Shown: positions 8,649-18,396, counted from the stretch's first letter. The stretch is DNA of 64,000 nucleotides from JAIBJN01 sp963838795 (GCA_963838795.1 CAWISL010000007.1:248001-312000), one strand, 5' to 3'. Translations and numbers: made by a program. Notes: generated by a model from the sequence alone, not told the origin.

Positions 8649-10511
8649 CTCTCCTCCGACAGCTCCACGAACCGGCAGAGGGCGTTCAGCAGCCGCATCT
8701 GCTCGACCGTCCGGCAGCTCGTCTCCAGGAGCCTCGGGCTCGCCACCACGTACGCCAGGCACCTCGCCCGCGACACCGCGACGTTCAACCGGTTCCGGGA
8801 GAAGAGGAAGTCGAGCCCGCGAGGGACGTCCTCGCCCGACGAGCTCGCCATCGAGAAGAACGACACCGTGGCCTGCTGGCCCTGGAACTTGTCCACCGTC
8901 CCGACCCGGACCGCCTCGGGCAGCTCCTCCCGCAACAGCCGCACGTGCGCGTTGTAGGGCGCGACGACGATGAAGTCCTCGTAGGCGAGCGGCCGCTCGA
9001 CGCCGTCCTCGACGTACGGCGTCCCGAGAAGACGCTCGATCTCGGCGCGCACCGCCTCCGCCTCCTCCGGCGAGGCCTGGCTGTGCGCCTGGTGCGGGAC
9101 GGCGAGGAAGCGCACGCCGTTCCCCGCCGCGATCGAGCGCGTCGAGGTGACCTCTGCCGGCTCGAGGCGACCCTCGTAGAACGTCTCGGAGATGTAGGCG
9201 TTCACCTCCGGCCGCAGCCGCCACGTGTGCTCGAGGAAGAGGCCGCGGTCGGGCGGCACGGTCTCGTCGTCTCCGAGCAGGTGGCCGAGCACGGACGCCT
9301 CCGCGCCCGGCGGGTGCGAGCCCTGCGAGACCTGCGGGAGCTGGTTCGGGTCGCCGAGGAGGACGAGGTTCCGCGCCGCGGTGCCGACGGCGATCGCGTC
9401 GGCGAGCGCGAACTGCCCGCCCTCGTCGACGAAGAGCGTGTCCACGTGCTGGTCGAGCTCCGCGCGCGCGAAGAGCCAGGACGTCCCGGCGAGCAGCTGG
9501 AGCTCGGGGTCGAGCATCGCGTCGTTCGAGTCGGTGCAGTCGACGAAGCGGTTCTCGTAGTGGCCCTCGCCGCTCCCCTTCTTCCGGCCGCGGAACTCGT
9601 AGCCGGTCCTCGAGCGCCGCCTCCTCGAGGTCGTCCAGGAACTTGTGGATCGCCTTGTGGCTGAGCGCCGTCACGCCGACGCGCTGGCCGGCCCGCATGA
9701 GCGCGAGGGCCGCCCGCGCGCCGCTCCACGTCTTGCCGGAGCCGGGCGGCCCCTGCACGAAGAGGTAGCTCCCGTCGAGGCTGAGCGCGGCGTCCGTGAG
9801 CGTCCCGTCCAGCCGCGCCCGCGGCGGGCGGCGCTCGAGGATCTCGACCGCGGCCGGGTACCGCTCCCGGTTCTCGGCGAAGCGGAGGAGCGCCGCCCGG
9901 TGCGCCTTCGCGTAGAGCGGCTTCGGCGGGATGAGCGCGGTCGGGAGCGGCTCCTCGGCCTGCTCGCGGCCCCAGCGGAGCTGGAGCGTCCCGTGCTCGT
10001 CGTCCACCCGCACGTCGAACCCGCGCTCGGTCTTCGGGTCGACGCCGCCCCCGTGGATCCTGTGCTCCTGGGCCTCGAAGCGGAACGGGTACCACCAGGA
10101 CTGCTTCTCCCGGTACGGCTCGCCGTCGGGGACGAGCCCGCCGAGCGTGTTCTTGTTCGCGACGAGCTCCTCGTCGTCGAGCTCCTTGTGGAAGAAGTAC
10201 TCCCACCACTGCGGCTTCTCCTCGCGCTGGTGGTAGTAGAGGAGGTGCGCGAGGAGCCAGTCGGGGTCGCCCTCCTCGGCGCCGGCGAGGAGCGCGTCGC
10301 GGACGCGCGCCCGCTCGGCGTCCCGCTCCTCGGCCTCCTCGCTCCGCTCGCGCTCCTCGGGCGGCAGCCGCCAGGGGATGTGGTCGGGGCGGCGCGCGAG
10401 CAGCCAGCGGTGCAGCTCGTAGAGCGAGACGCAGTCCTCCTCGTTGTAGTCCCGGATCCCGTCGAGGAGCGCGTCGTCGCCGGTCTCGAGCCACGTCTCG
10501 AAGTCGTTCAC
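8627..10511 (-). pseudogene. RecB-like nuclease/SF1 helicase (TM0106-type), N-terminal half missing
   Basis: C-terminal part of a large nuclease-helicase. It starts inside the end of the RecB/RNase H-like nuclease domain (YNEEDCVSLYELHRWL near residue 25). It then carries an SF1B Dna2/Upf1-like helicase: Walker A GPPGSGKTW, motif II FVDEGGQ, motif III GDPNQLPQ, and motifs V-VI KFQGQQA and NVAVSRAR. Full-length relatives have several hundred more N-terminal residues. Here the homologous frame runs about 15 codons past the GTG at 10511 (TAEVGGGSES) and then turns into unrelated sequence. A separate +1 frameshift near 9600 (ACGG read as ACCGG) splits the ORF. The true 5' end is lost, so function is doubtful. 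See the tRNA fragment 70 bp upstream. Confidence 0.75.
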
Positions 10512-10620
10512 CGACTCGCTCCCGCCCCCGACCTCGGCCGTGCCGCTCGAACGAGAAACACGGCTTGACGCACCAACCGGGAGACTTTCAGGAAACGCTC
10601 GAAAGTGGCTTGAACAGTGA

Positions 10621-10666
10621 AGCCGACGCCCGGACTCGAACCGGGGACCCCTTCATTACGAGTGAA
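10621..10666 (-). tRNA. tRNA-Thr(CGU) 3'-half fragment, probable attachment or recombination scar
   Basis: On the minus strand, 46 nt match a tRNA from the anticodon stem to the discriminator base. The anticodon arm is TTCA-CTCGTAA-TGAA (anticodon CGT, threonine). The T arm CCCGG-TTCGAAT-CCGGG and the 3' acceptor strand CGTCGGC follow. Identity stops at the outermost anticodon-stem pair, which would be G-G. Upstream there is no D arm and no GCCGACG acceptor partner; instead a palindrome CCGCCC-GATC-GGGCGG sits there. It cannot be a working tRNA. Half-tRNAs beginning at the anticodon stem are typical att sites of tRNA-targeting tyrosine integrases. Confidence 0.7.
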
Positions 10667-10705
10667 CCGCCCGATCGGGCGGCTGCGCAGGGCCGAGCGG
10701 GCCCT

Positions 10706-11305
10706 TCAGACCTTTCTCTCCGACGAGAGCGCCCCGCGCGGAGGCGTCCGCGCCCTGAGCCACCCGGCGAGGTGCTCGACGCCCATGATCCACACGCCGT
10801 CTCGGCGGTGCGGGCGGTCGTCTCGCTGCACCAGGCACAGGACCGGCGTGACCCAGCCGCCGACCTCGCCGTGGAGCCACGCTGCGTGGTGGCGCGCTCG
10901 GCCCAGGTGCTCGACGCGGTACGCGCGGTTGCTGCGTCTCCACCAGGTACGAGCCGGAGGGGCCGTGGACGACCGTGCCGATGCGGCGGCCGTGGGCGCT
11001 CAGGAAGTCGTGCTCCACCGTCCAGCCGTCCTCGCCGGCGAGCGTGTCCAGCGCCGCCGCACCGGCTCGTCGTCGACCGTCAGGCCGAGCTTCTCGTTGC
11101 CGGTGGCGATCGCGTCCATCACGTCGTCGCGGTAGAGGAGGAGGACGATCGCGGCGAGGGCGAGGATCGTGACGATGCCCTGCGTGGGCTCGACGAGGTC
11201 CGAGAGGACGGCGGTGATGATGAGCGCGTCCACCGCCAGGAAGGCGAGCGCGAGGGCGATCGCGTCCCAGGTCGCACGTCTCGCAGAGGCCCCGGAGGAC
11301 GGCAT
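10706..11305 (-). CDS. Membrane protein with NERD-like domain (two frameshifts)
   Basis: Reconstructed protein of about 200 residues. Residues 1-60 hold two membrane segments (AIALALAFLAVDALIITAVL and VTILALAAIVLLL). A C-terminal domain follows with WTVEHDFLSAHGRRIGTVVHGPSGSYLVET, then WVTPVLCLVQRDD, which matches the order of a nuclease-related (NERD) domain. The usual Asp/Lys catalytic positions are not clearly kept, so activity is uncertain. The frame changes near 11045 (apparent one-base loss) and near 10930 (one-base gain); in the final frame it stops with TGA at 10706. It lies just beyond the tRNA fragment. Confidence 0.55.
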
Positions 11306-11338
11306 GCTCCCTCTATCGGCCGGGTACGGCGGCCTGAT

Positions 11339-13040
11339 TTAGAGCGAGTTCGCGGCCAGCGGGACGAGCTCGAAGCGGTCGACGTCGACGAGGCCGCGGT
11401 CGGTGATCTTCAGCGCGGGGATCACCGAGAGCGCCAGGAACGCCATCGTCTGGAACGGCGACGGGTACGTGCAGCCGAGGGCGCGGGCCGCCTCGACGCA
11501 GGCCTCGCTCGCCTCCACCACCTCGGCCAGCGGCGCGTCCGAGAGCAGCCCGGCGACCGGCAGCGGCAGCTCCGCCTGCACGCCGCGGCTCTCGATGACG
11601 ACGATGCCGCCGCCGAGCTCGGAGATGCGCTGGACGGCGCGGGCCATGTCGCCGTCGTCGGCGCCGACGACGACGATGTTGTGCGCGTCGTGGGCGATCG
11701 TCGAGGCCATCGCGCCCTTCTCGAGGCCGAAGCCGCGCACGAAGCCGAGGCCGATGCGGCCCGTGCGACAGGTGCCGCTCGACGACGGCGATCTTGAGGA
11801 GGTCGCGCGCGGGGTCCGGACTCGGCGAAGCCGTTCTCGACGCGCGGCTCCTCCTCGAGCGACTCGGTCACGATCTGGCCCTCGACGAGCCCGATCACGC
11901 GGGCGGCGCCGCCCTCCCACGGGATGCGGAAGTCGTTGACGGCGACGGGCTCGATGTGCACGGTCGACTTCACCCACTCCGGCACCTCGACGCGCGCGAT
12001 CTCCTCCACCGGCTTGCCCGTCCTTGAGGACGAGCTCGGGCTCGAAGCGCTCGAGGTCGGGCAGGAGCGAGGACGTCGGCCTGGTAGCCGGGCGCGAGCG
12101 CGCCGAGCTGCGTGAGGCCGTGGCAGAGGCAGGGGTTGAGCGTGGCCATGACGAGCGCGTCCTCCGGCGAGACGCCCTGCGCGACGGCGTCGCGCACCAT
12201 CGAGTTGACGTGCCCGTCCTCGGCGATGTGCTCGGGCTCGCGGTCGTCGGTGCAGAAGGCGAGCCGGTGCGGCCCGAACTCCTCGACGAGCGGCAGGAGC
12301 GCGGCGAGGTTGCGCGCGGCCGAGGCCTCGCGGATCAGCACCCACATGCCGGCGCGCAGGCGCTCGCGGCCCTCCTCGGCCGTGTAGCACTCGTGGTCGG
12401 AGCGGATGCCGGCGGCGGCGTAGGCCTGCAGGTCCTTGCCGAGGACGCCCGGCGCGTGCCCGTCGACGTGCGAGGCGCCGAGGGCGAGCTTCTCCAGCTC
12501 GTGCGGGTCGCCGGCGATGACGCCGGGGAAGTTCATCATCTCGGCGAGGCCGATCACGCGCCGGCGGCGCAGCAGCCCCTCCAGGTCGCCCGGGTTCAGG
12601 GGGCGGTGCGGCGACTCGAACGACGACGCGGGCACGCAGGACGAGGCCATGAAGAAGACGTCGAGCGGCACCTCGGCGCAGAGGTCGGCGAGCCAGTGGA
12701 CGCCGTCGGTGCCGAGGACGTTGGCGATCTCGTGCGGGTCGGCGACGACGGCGGTCGTGCCGAGCGGGAGGACGAGGCGCGCGAACTCGTCCACGAGCAG
12801 CTTCGAGGACTCGAGGTGCATGTGCGCGTCCACGAAGCCGGGGACGACGTACTTGCCGCCCGCGTGGATGACCTCGCGGCCCGCGTACTCGCCGAGGCCG
12901 GCGACGAAGCCGTCGCAGATGGCCACGTCGGTCTCGAGCCACTCGCGCGTGAAGGCGGAGAAGACCTGCCCGCCCTGGATGACGACGTCGGCGAGCTCGT
13001 CGCCGCGGGCCACCGCGAGGCGTCGCGCGAGATCCGGCAC
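11339..13040 (-). CDS. ade: Adenine deaminase (four frameshifts)
   Basis: Amidohydrolase-superfamily adenine deaminase, converting adenine to hypoxanthine and ammonia. The N-terminal metal-binding motif VDAHMHLESS is near residue 85. Further family markers are ADPHEIANVLG, VDGHAPG, RSDHECY and CTDDREPEHI, and the C-terminal domain includes HDAHNIVVVGADD. Reconstructed length is about 565 residues, normal for Ade. Single-base gains near 12065, 12018 (GGC read GGGC), 11815 and 11770 (GGC read GGGC) break the frame; every segment between them is well conserved, which argues against a decayed gene. Hypoxanthine made here is the substrate of the XDH-type operon 3 kb away. GTG start at 13040. Confidence 0.88.
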
Positions 13041-13198
13041 GCGGAAACGGTATCGCCCGCGGATCCCGGAGGCGAGCTACACTGAACGCACTGGCCCTGC
13101 CCTCAGAATCTGGCCTGAAGCCCGCAATCCACCGACGCGCGCTGGCGCGCGAGGCGAGGAGCTTTCAAGGCAAACGGATTCGACCGCGGGGCCAGCCT

Positions 13199-13652
13199 TT
13201 ACGCGGAGGGGACGAGCGGCTCGCCGAACGCGTCGTAGAGCGCCGAGTCGATCTCGCTCGGCAGCGCGACCTTGAAGCGCACGCGGCGGCCGACGGCCTC
13301 CCGCATCTCGTCCAGGCCGTGCCTCGTCGGTCGGGTCGGCGACCGCGACGAGCAGCACGAGTTGTGGAAGCCGTAGGCGATCGCCGTCACGCGCCGGGCG
13401 ACGGACTCCGGGAGGTAGTCGACCGCCGCTCTGGTCGAGGTCGAGCTTGGCGAGGTCGACGAACTCGAGCTTCTCCTGCTCGGCGAGGAGCCGCGCGAGG
13501 TCGCGCTCGCGGATCCAGCCGTGCGCCAGCATGACCTCGCCGAGGCGCCGGTCGGTCTCCTGCGCCTCGACGAGCGCGTCGCGCACGGTGGCAGGGCGCG
13601 CGATGCCGTCGCGCACGATCAGGCTTCCCAGAGGCAGGTCCCGCAGGTTCAT
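13199..13652 (-). CDS. Stand-alone MshEN-domain protein (three frameshifts)
   Basis: Reconstructed protein of about 150 residues made almost entirely of one MshEN (type II secretion ATPase GspE N-terminal) domain. The first half reads LGSLIVRDGIA, RRLGEVMLAHGWI, RDLARLLAEQ, EFVDLAKLDLD. The second half is recovered from two other frames: VDYLPESVARR, LVLLVAVADPTDEA, VGRRVRFKVALPSEID, and the C-terminus ends with TAA at 13199. In several bacteria MshEN domains bind c-di-GMP, and this window encodes two GGDEF proteins. No ATPase domain follows, so it may be a detached regulatory module. ATG start at 13652. Confidence 0.65.
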
Positions 13653-13716
13653 CGGCCGCTTTCCAGGACGCAGCGTAGGCGCGGGATCTTCGCTCGGGGA
13701 TCACTCCAATGGGTGA

Positions 13717-14238
13717 CTAACCCGTGTCAACGGTGTCGACGCCGTCGCTCCGGGTCGAGCTCGGCGTGCCGGGGCAGGCGCCCCAGAGGCCGCGGCCGGC
13801 GTCGCGGGCCTCGCCGGGCCGCGCGTCGAGGAGCTCGTCGGCGTAGCGGCCCCGGTCGCCCTCGAAGAACCAGACGGACGCGGCGCCGCTGCGGACGAGC
13901 TCGAGGTTGACGTTCGTGTCGTCGCGGTGGACGTAGCGGAGGAGGCGGCCGAAGCGGTCGACGTCGTCGAGGCGCGGGTCGGCCTCGAGGCGGATGCTCC
14001 GTTCCCGGCGGGAGCAGGTCGCGGAGCGCCGCCGAAGCCTCCTGCCCGTAGCACTCGCTCGTCCCCCAGCTCGGGGGCGTCGATCTGGACGAGGCGGACG
14101 CGCTCGCCGGCCTCGGTCTCGATCGTGTCGCCGTCGATGACCCGGGCGACTGCGGTCTCCTCGCCGGCGGCATCCGAGCCCGTCGAGCACCCCGCCAGAG
14201 CAAGGATCGCGGCGGCGACGGCGAAGTACGCGGCCCAT
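13717..14238 (-). CDS. Thermonuclease-type (SNase) lipoprotein (frameshifts)
   Basis: Staphylococcal-nuclease-like protein with an N-terminal lipoprotein signal (AAAILALAGC). The nuclease core reads VIDGDTIE, VRLVQIDAPELG, then ECYGQEASAALRDLL, then IRLEADPRLDDVDRFGRLLRYV, and ends GRGLWGACPG. The catalytic Asp/Arg/Glu arrangement (DGDT, R-L-Q-IDAPE, DRFGRLL) is kept. The family degrades DNA or RNA outside the cytoplasm. The pieces lie in three frames: breaks at about 14236 (just after the ATG at 14238, which has a GAGGAG site), 14070 (GGGG read GGGGG) and 13990. Stop TAG at 13717. Confidence 0.7.
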   Translation of the reverse strand: MGRVLRRRRRDPCSGGVLDGLGCRRRGDRSRPGHRRRHDRDRGRRARPPRPDRRPRAGGRASATGRRLRRRSATCSRRERSIRLEADPRLDDVDRFGRLLRYVHRDDTNVNLELVRSGAASVWFFEGDRGRYADELLDARPGEARDAGRGLWGACPGTPSSTRSDGVDTVDTG

Positions 14239-14316
14239 GCCGCGGATTCTCCTCTTTCGGGTAGTTGAAGACGTCCGAGGGCGGGCGCACACTCAGTGCG
14301 AGGGATCTCTGCGGCA

Positions 14317-14530
14317 ATGACGGTTCACGTCTCCAATCCTGCGTTCGTCCACGACCTCCTCGCGTCGCTTCGACGGGCCAACTACGACGCCTCGCAGACG
14401 CGGCGAGGTGACGGTCGAGGTGAGCGACCCGCCGACCGCCTCGGCCGAGCAGGCGCGCCTCCATCTCGGCTTCTACCTCGCCAACTGGCGCGCCCGCCAC
14501 CCGGGGATCGTCGCGGACATCGTCCACTGA
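14317..14530 (+). CDS. Small hypothetical protein (one frameshift)
   Basis: A reconstructed protein of about 71 residues beginning MTVHVSNPAFVHDLLASLRRANYDA. After a one-base gain near 14400 it continues EVTVEVSDPPTASAEQARLHLGF and WRARHPGIVADIVH. It is not recognised. It has no signal or membrane segment and could be a small two-strand, two-helix protein. The frame-spanning coherence and the stop just before the next gene on the same strand support it as real, but confidence is modest. Confidence 0.45.
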
Positions 14531-14552
14531 GTCTCCGTAGAATCGGCGGCGC

Positions 14553-15518
14553 ATGCGCGCCGCCGTGATCACGGAGCTCGGCCGCCTGCCGGAGATCGGC
14601 GAGGCGCCCGATCCCGTGCGCGGCGAGGGCGAGGCGCTGATCCGGGTCGCGGCCGTGCCGCTGAACCCGGTCGACGTGAACGTCGGCGCCGGGCGCTTCT
14701 ACGGCGGCAGCCCGCCTCTCCCCTACGTGCCCGGGTGCGAGGGCGTGGGGCGTGTGGTCGAGGCGGAGACGCTCGCGCCGGGGACGCTGGTCTGGGCGCA
14801 CGGTGCGGGCATGGGGACGCGGCGCGACGGGGCGCTGGCGGAGCTGCTGTCGGTGCCGGAGGACGTGGTCGTGCCGTTCGGAGACGACGTGGATCCTGTG
14901 CTCGCGGGGGCGCTCGGGATCGCGGGAGTCGCCGGGTGGCTGCCGGTCGCCGTGCGGGCGCCGGTCGAGGAGGGCGAGACGGTGCTCGTGCTCGGCGCGA
15001 CCGGGACGGTCGGGCTGGTGGCGATGCAGGGGGCGCGTCTCCTCGGGGCCGGGCGGGTCGTCGCGGCCGGGCGGCGGCCGGAGGCGCTGGAGCGGGCACG
15101 GCGGCTGGGCGCGGACGCGGTCGTGTCGCTGGAGGAGGACGATCTGGTCGCTGCGTTTCGGGAGGCGTGCGGCGGCGACGGGCCGTCGCTGGTCGTCGAC
15201 CCGCTCTGGGGAGAGCCGGTCGTCGCGGCGGCGCGGGCGGCGGCGCCGGGCGCGCGGATCGTCAACATCGGCCAGTCGGCGGGGCCTGCGGCGCCGCTCC
15301 TTTCGGCGGACGTCCGCGGCAAGCAGCTGAACGTGCTCGGCTTCTCGAACTTCGGGACGCCGCGCGAGGTCATGCACCGCGAGTACCTGCGCCTGCTCGA
15401 GCACGCGCGCGCCGGGGAGCTCGAGGTGGAGATCGAGACGTTCCCGTTCGAGCGCGCGGCGGAGGCGTGGCAGCGCCAGGCCGAGGGCGCGGGCGCGAAG
15501 GTCGTCGTCACGCTGTAG
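14553..15518 (+). CDS. Zinc-independent alcohol dehydrogenase/quinone oxidoreductase (MDR family)
   Basis: Medium-chain dehydrogenase/reductase of 321 residues. The N-terminal GroES-like domain contains VAAVPLNPVDVNVGAG and PYVPGCEGVGRV. The Rossmann domain has VLVLGATGTVGLVAMQGARLLGA, the NADPH-type glycine motif of quinone oxidoreductases. The catalytic-zinc and structural-zinc cysteines are absent. The reaction is probably NADPH-dependent reduction of a quinone, enone or similar substrate. ATG at 14553 lies 22 bp after the small upstream gene. The frame is clean. Confidence 0.85.
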   Translation: MRAAVITELGRLPEIGEAPDPVRGEGEALIRVAAVPLNPVDVNVGAGRFYGGSPPLPYVPGCEGVGRVVEAETLAPGTLVWAHGAGMGTRRDGALAELLSVPEDVVVPFGDDVDPVLAGALGIAGVAGWLPVAVRAPVEEGETVLVLGATGTVGLVAMQGARLLGAGRVVAAGRRPEALERARRLGADAVVSLEEDDLVAAFREACGGDGPSLVVDPLWGEPVVAAARAAAPGARIVNIGQSAGPAAPLLSADVRGKQLNVLGFSNFGTPREVMHREYLRLLEHARAGELEVEIETFPFERAAEAWQRQAEGAGAKVVVTL

Positions 15519-15551
15519 GCGGGGCCCGGCCGCCTTCATCCTCGGTCCCTT

Positions 15552-15595
15552 GCCTTAGGGGCACCCCCTCCCACCACCCGCTTTCGAGCGTAACG
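15552..15595. repeat. 44-bp repeat, copy A (inverted relative to 18353-18396)
   Basis: This segment matches the reverse complement of 18353-18396 over about 44 bp with a few mismatches and gaps. The best block is ACCCGCTTTCGAGCGTA, identical in both. The two copies bracket the XDH-type large subunit and cupin genes. No open frame explains the identity. Confidence 0.6.
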
Positions 15596-15639
15596 AGGGA
15601 AGGCGCGCGTGTCTGTGACGCGGTGTGCCGAGAGTGTGA

Positions 15640-16043
15640 CTACTCGTCCGTCGGCCCACCAGCCGGGCTCGACCTCGGCGTCCTGCGAGGCCGCCGGTCG
15701 CCCGAGCCGAACGCGAGGAGCTCGAGCCCCTCGGGGCCGGCCTCGAAGGCGCGCGTGACCGTCGGGCGCGACGCGGAGCGCATCGAGCGGGTTCAGCTCG
15801 ACGATCTCGTCGTCGAGCTTCGCGCGGCCGCCGCCGCCCAGGATCACGTAGATCTCCTCCTGCGGAGCGGTGGTGGTGTCCGAAGGGGGCGCGGGTGTCC
15901 GGCGCGATGCGCTGGTAGGAGAGGCCGACCCGCTCGGTCTCGAGCGCGCCGCGCGCGAAGCGCGACTCGAGGGCCGGCGAGAAGCCGAACTTGACCGCCG
16001 AGTCCTCGATCTCCATCAGGTTCGTGTGCGTGAAGTCGCTCAT
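15640..16043 (-). CDS. Small cupin-domain protein (frameshifts)
   Basis: Single-domain cupin of about 130 residues starting at ATG 16043 (MSDFTHTNLMEIED). The metal-binding cupin motif is visible across a frameshift: PFGHHH, then EEIYVILGGGGRAKLDDE, then LNPLDALRVAP. The end lies near 15640-15660; the final residues are uncertain because at least two base gains (near 15885 and 15780) shift the frame. The upstream XDH-type large subunit reads straight into it without a stop. Function is unknown. Position suggests a link to the molybdenum hydroxylase or purine turnover, as an inference. Confidence 0.6.
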
Positions 16044-18295
16044 CGCGAGCCCGACGATCTCGTCGGGCCGCACCGGGGCGCGGACCAGCTCGCGGCCGGT
16101 GGCGTCCCGAAGCGCCGCGACGATCGCGGCGGTCGAGACGACCGTCGGCGGCTCGCCCACGCCCTTGACGCCGTAGGGGGCGTCGGGCTCGGGATCCTCG
16201 ACGAGCTCCGTCCAGACCGGCGGCATGTCGAGCGCGGTCGGGATCAGGTAGTCGGTGAAGCTCGCGTTGGTGATCAGGCCGTCCTTCGTCTGGATCTCCT
16301 CCATGAGCGCGAGGCCGAGGCCCTGCGCGGTGCCGCCCTCGATCTGGCCGTGGACGGCCTGCGGGTTGAGCGCGCGGCCGACGTCCTGCGCGGTGCCGAC
16401 CCAGACCACCCGCGTGAGGCCGAGGTCGACGTCCACCTCGGCGACTACCCGCATGGCCGAGCAGGCAAACGCCACGTGCGCGCGCTCGCCGTCGGCGACC
16501 TGGCCGGTCTCCGGGTCGAGCGGATGCGTGCGCGGCGTGGCGGTAGACGCGCTCGACGCTGATCTCGTCGCCGGGCTCGAGCGCGCCGCCGCGTCGCTCC
16601 AGCTCCTGCTTGACCTCGCGGCAGGCGAGCTGGACGGCGCCGGCGGTCATCCACGTCTGCCGCGAGGCGGAGGACGACCCCGCGGACTGCACGGCCTCGG
16701 TCGTGTGCGGGGCGACGACGACGTTCTCGACCTCGAGCTCGGTGCGGGCCACCTGGGCCATGACGTTGACGACGCCCTGGCCGACCTCGGCCGCCGCCGA
16801 GTGCACCTCGGCGACCAGCTCGCCGTCGGCGTCGGTGAAGAGGCGGACGCGCGCGGCGCAGAAGTCGTCGAAGCCCTCCGAGTAGCAGATGTTCTTGAAG
16901 CCGACCGCGAAGCCGACGCCGCGGCGCACGCCTTCGCCGCGCGTCGTGTTGCCGGCGCCGCCCGGGAGCCGGATCGGGTCGCGCGGCAGCTCCTCGGGCT
17001 CCGGGATCGGGATGTCGGCGCAGCGGCGGATCACCTCGGCGACCGGCAGCGAGCCCGTGACGACCTGTCCGGTGGGGAGCACGTCGCCGGGGCCGAGCGC
17101 GTTTCGCAGGCGCAGCTCCACGCGGCCGAGCGCGAGGGCGTCGGCGAGCTTGTCCATCTGCGCCTCGTGCGCGAAGCAGGACTGGACGGAGCCGAAGCCG
17201 CGCATGGCGCCGCAGGGCGGGTTGTTCGTGTAGACGCAGGTGGCCTCGAGCGAGCGCGTTCGGCACCGAGTACGGGCCGCAGGCGAAGGAGGCGGCGTTC
17301 GACGTGACCGCGGTGGAGCTCGAGGCGTAGGCGCCGCCGTCGAGCAGGATGCGCGCCTGGACCGAGACGAGCTTCCCGTCCCGGTTCGCGCCGTGCCGCA
17401 TCCAGATGCGCGCCGGGTGGCGGTGGATGTGGCCGACGAACGACTCCTCGCGGTTGTAGACGAACTTCACCGGGCGGTTCGTGTGCAGCGCCAGCATGGC
17501 GCCGTGGATCTGCATGGAGAGATCCTCGCGCCCGCCGAACGCGCCGCCGACGCCGGCCAGGTGGATGCGGACGCGGTTCGGCGTCAGGCCGAGGCACGGC
17601 GCGACCTGGTCGCGGTCGACGTGCAGCCACTGCGTGGCGACGTAGATGTCGACGCCGCCCTCCCCGTCCGGGACGGCCAGCCCGGACTCGGGGCCGAGGA
17701 AGGCCTGGTCCTGGATGCCGAGCTCGTAGGTCCCTTCGACGGCCACCTCGGCCTGCGGCGTCGGGATCGCCGTGGCGGATGACGATCGTGCGGACGACGT
17801 TGGGGCGCGGATCCTCGTAGTAGCCGTGGCCGTCCGTCCAGCGCTCGCGGGTGGATCGGCTCGGACTCGGTGGCGCGCTCCGGGTCGACGATCGGGTCGA
17901 GCGGCTCGTACTCGACCCGCACCTCGCTCGGCGGCGCGGCGGGCCTGCTCCGGGTGCTCGGCGGCGACGATCGCGACCGGCTCGCCGAAGTAGCGGACGC
18001 GCTCGAAGGCGAGCACCGGCTGGTCGGGGAACTCGAGCCCGTAGCGCTTCTCGCCGGGCACGTCCTCGTGCGTGAGCACAGCGTGGACGCCGGGCATGCC
18101 CGCCGCGCGGGTCGTGTCGATCGCCGTGATGAGCGCGTGCGCGTGCGGGCTGCGGACGGTGTGGCCCCAGAGCATCTCGGCCGCGTAGAGGTCGCTCGCG
18201 TAGGCGAACTCGCCGGCGACCTTGGGGATCGCGTCGACGCGGCGGACGGACTCGCCGACGCGTCCGAGCTCGAGCTTGCGGGCGGGCGTGCTCAT
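16040..18295 (-). CDS. Xanthine-dehydrogenase-type molybdopterin large subunit (about four frameshifts)
   Basis: Molybdenum-binding subunit of a purine-hydroxylase-like enzyme, expected to hydroxylate hypoxanthine and xanthine to urate. The N-terminus reads VGESVRRVDAIPKVAGEFAY, followed by HTVRSPHAHA. The molybdopterin region includes GVGGAFGGREDLS, FVYNREESFVGHIHRHP and the active-site-loop motif AMRGFGSVQSC, which differs from the CO dehydrogenase loops. C-terminal markers are VGTAQDVGRALNP and YGVKGVGEPP. Breaks occur near 17940, 17780, 17255 and 16530. The homology ends at VRPDEIVGLA, where the frame runs on into the cupin. ATG start at 18295. Confidence 0.8.
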
Positions 18296-18352
18296 CTCTT
18301 GTGACTCCGAAGCTCTTTCGTCACAGTCCGCGCACCACGGTGCGGATTTCGG

Positions 18353-18396
18353 CGCTACGCTCGAAAGCGGGTGGAGGCATGGGGTGGCCCCTAGGC
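18353..18396. repeat. 44-bp repeat, copy B (inverted relative to 15552-15595)
   Basis: Located between the 2Fe-2S subunit and large subunit genes. Its right end contains the TAG stop of the 2Fe-2S gene (18391-18393). Together with copy A it flanks the large subunit and cupin genes as an imperfect inverted pair 2.8 kb apart. Confidence 0.6.

Noticed and set aside
10621..10700. A complete tRNA-Thr gene
   Set aside because: There is no D arm, no acceptor 5' strand, and the outermost anticodon-stem pair is G-G; only 46 nt of tRNA sequence exist.
10565..11797. A 410-residue plus-strand open frame starting near the tRNA fragment (contains DARTRTGDPFITSE)
   Set aside because: That peptide is the well-known spurious translation of a reverse-complemented tRNA-Thr. 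The rest is antisense to the NERD and adenine deaminase genes and is Arg-rich without any domain.
11339..13040. Calling adenine deaminase and other frameshifted genes pseudogenes
   Set aside because: All domains and catalytic motifs are conserved on both sides of each break, and the indels share one error-like pattern; sequence error is the better explanation.
13041..13198. A terminator or small gene in the gap upstream of adenine deaminase
   Set aside because: A GC-rich dyad (GCGCGCTGGCGCGC) is present, but it has no T-run and no supported open frame; I see nothing firm.
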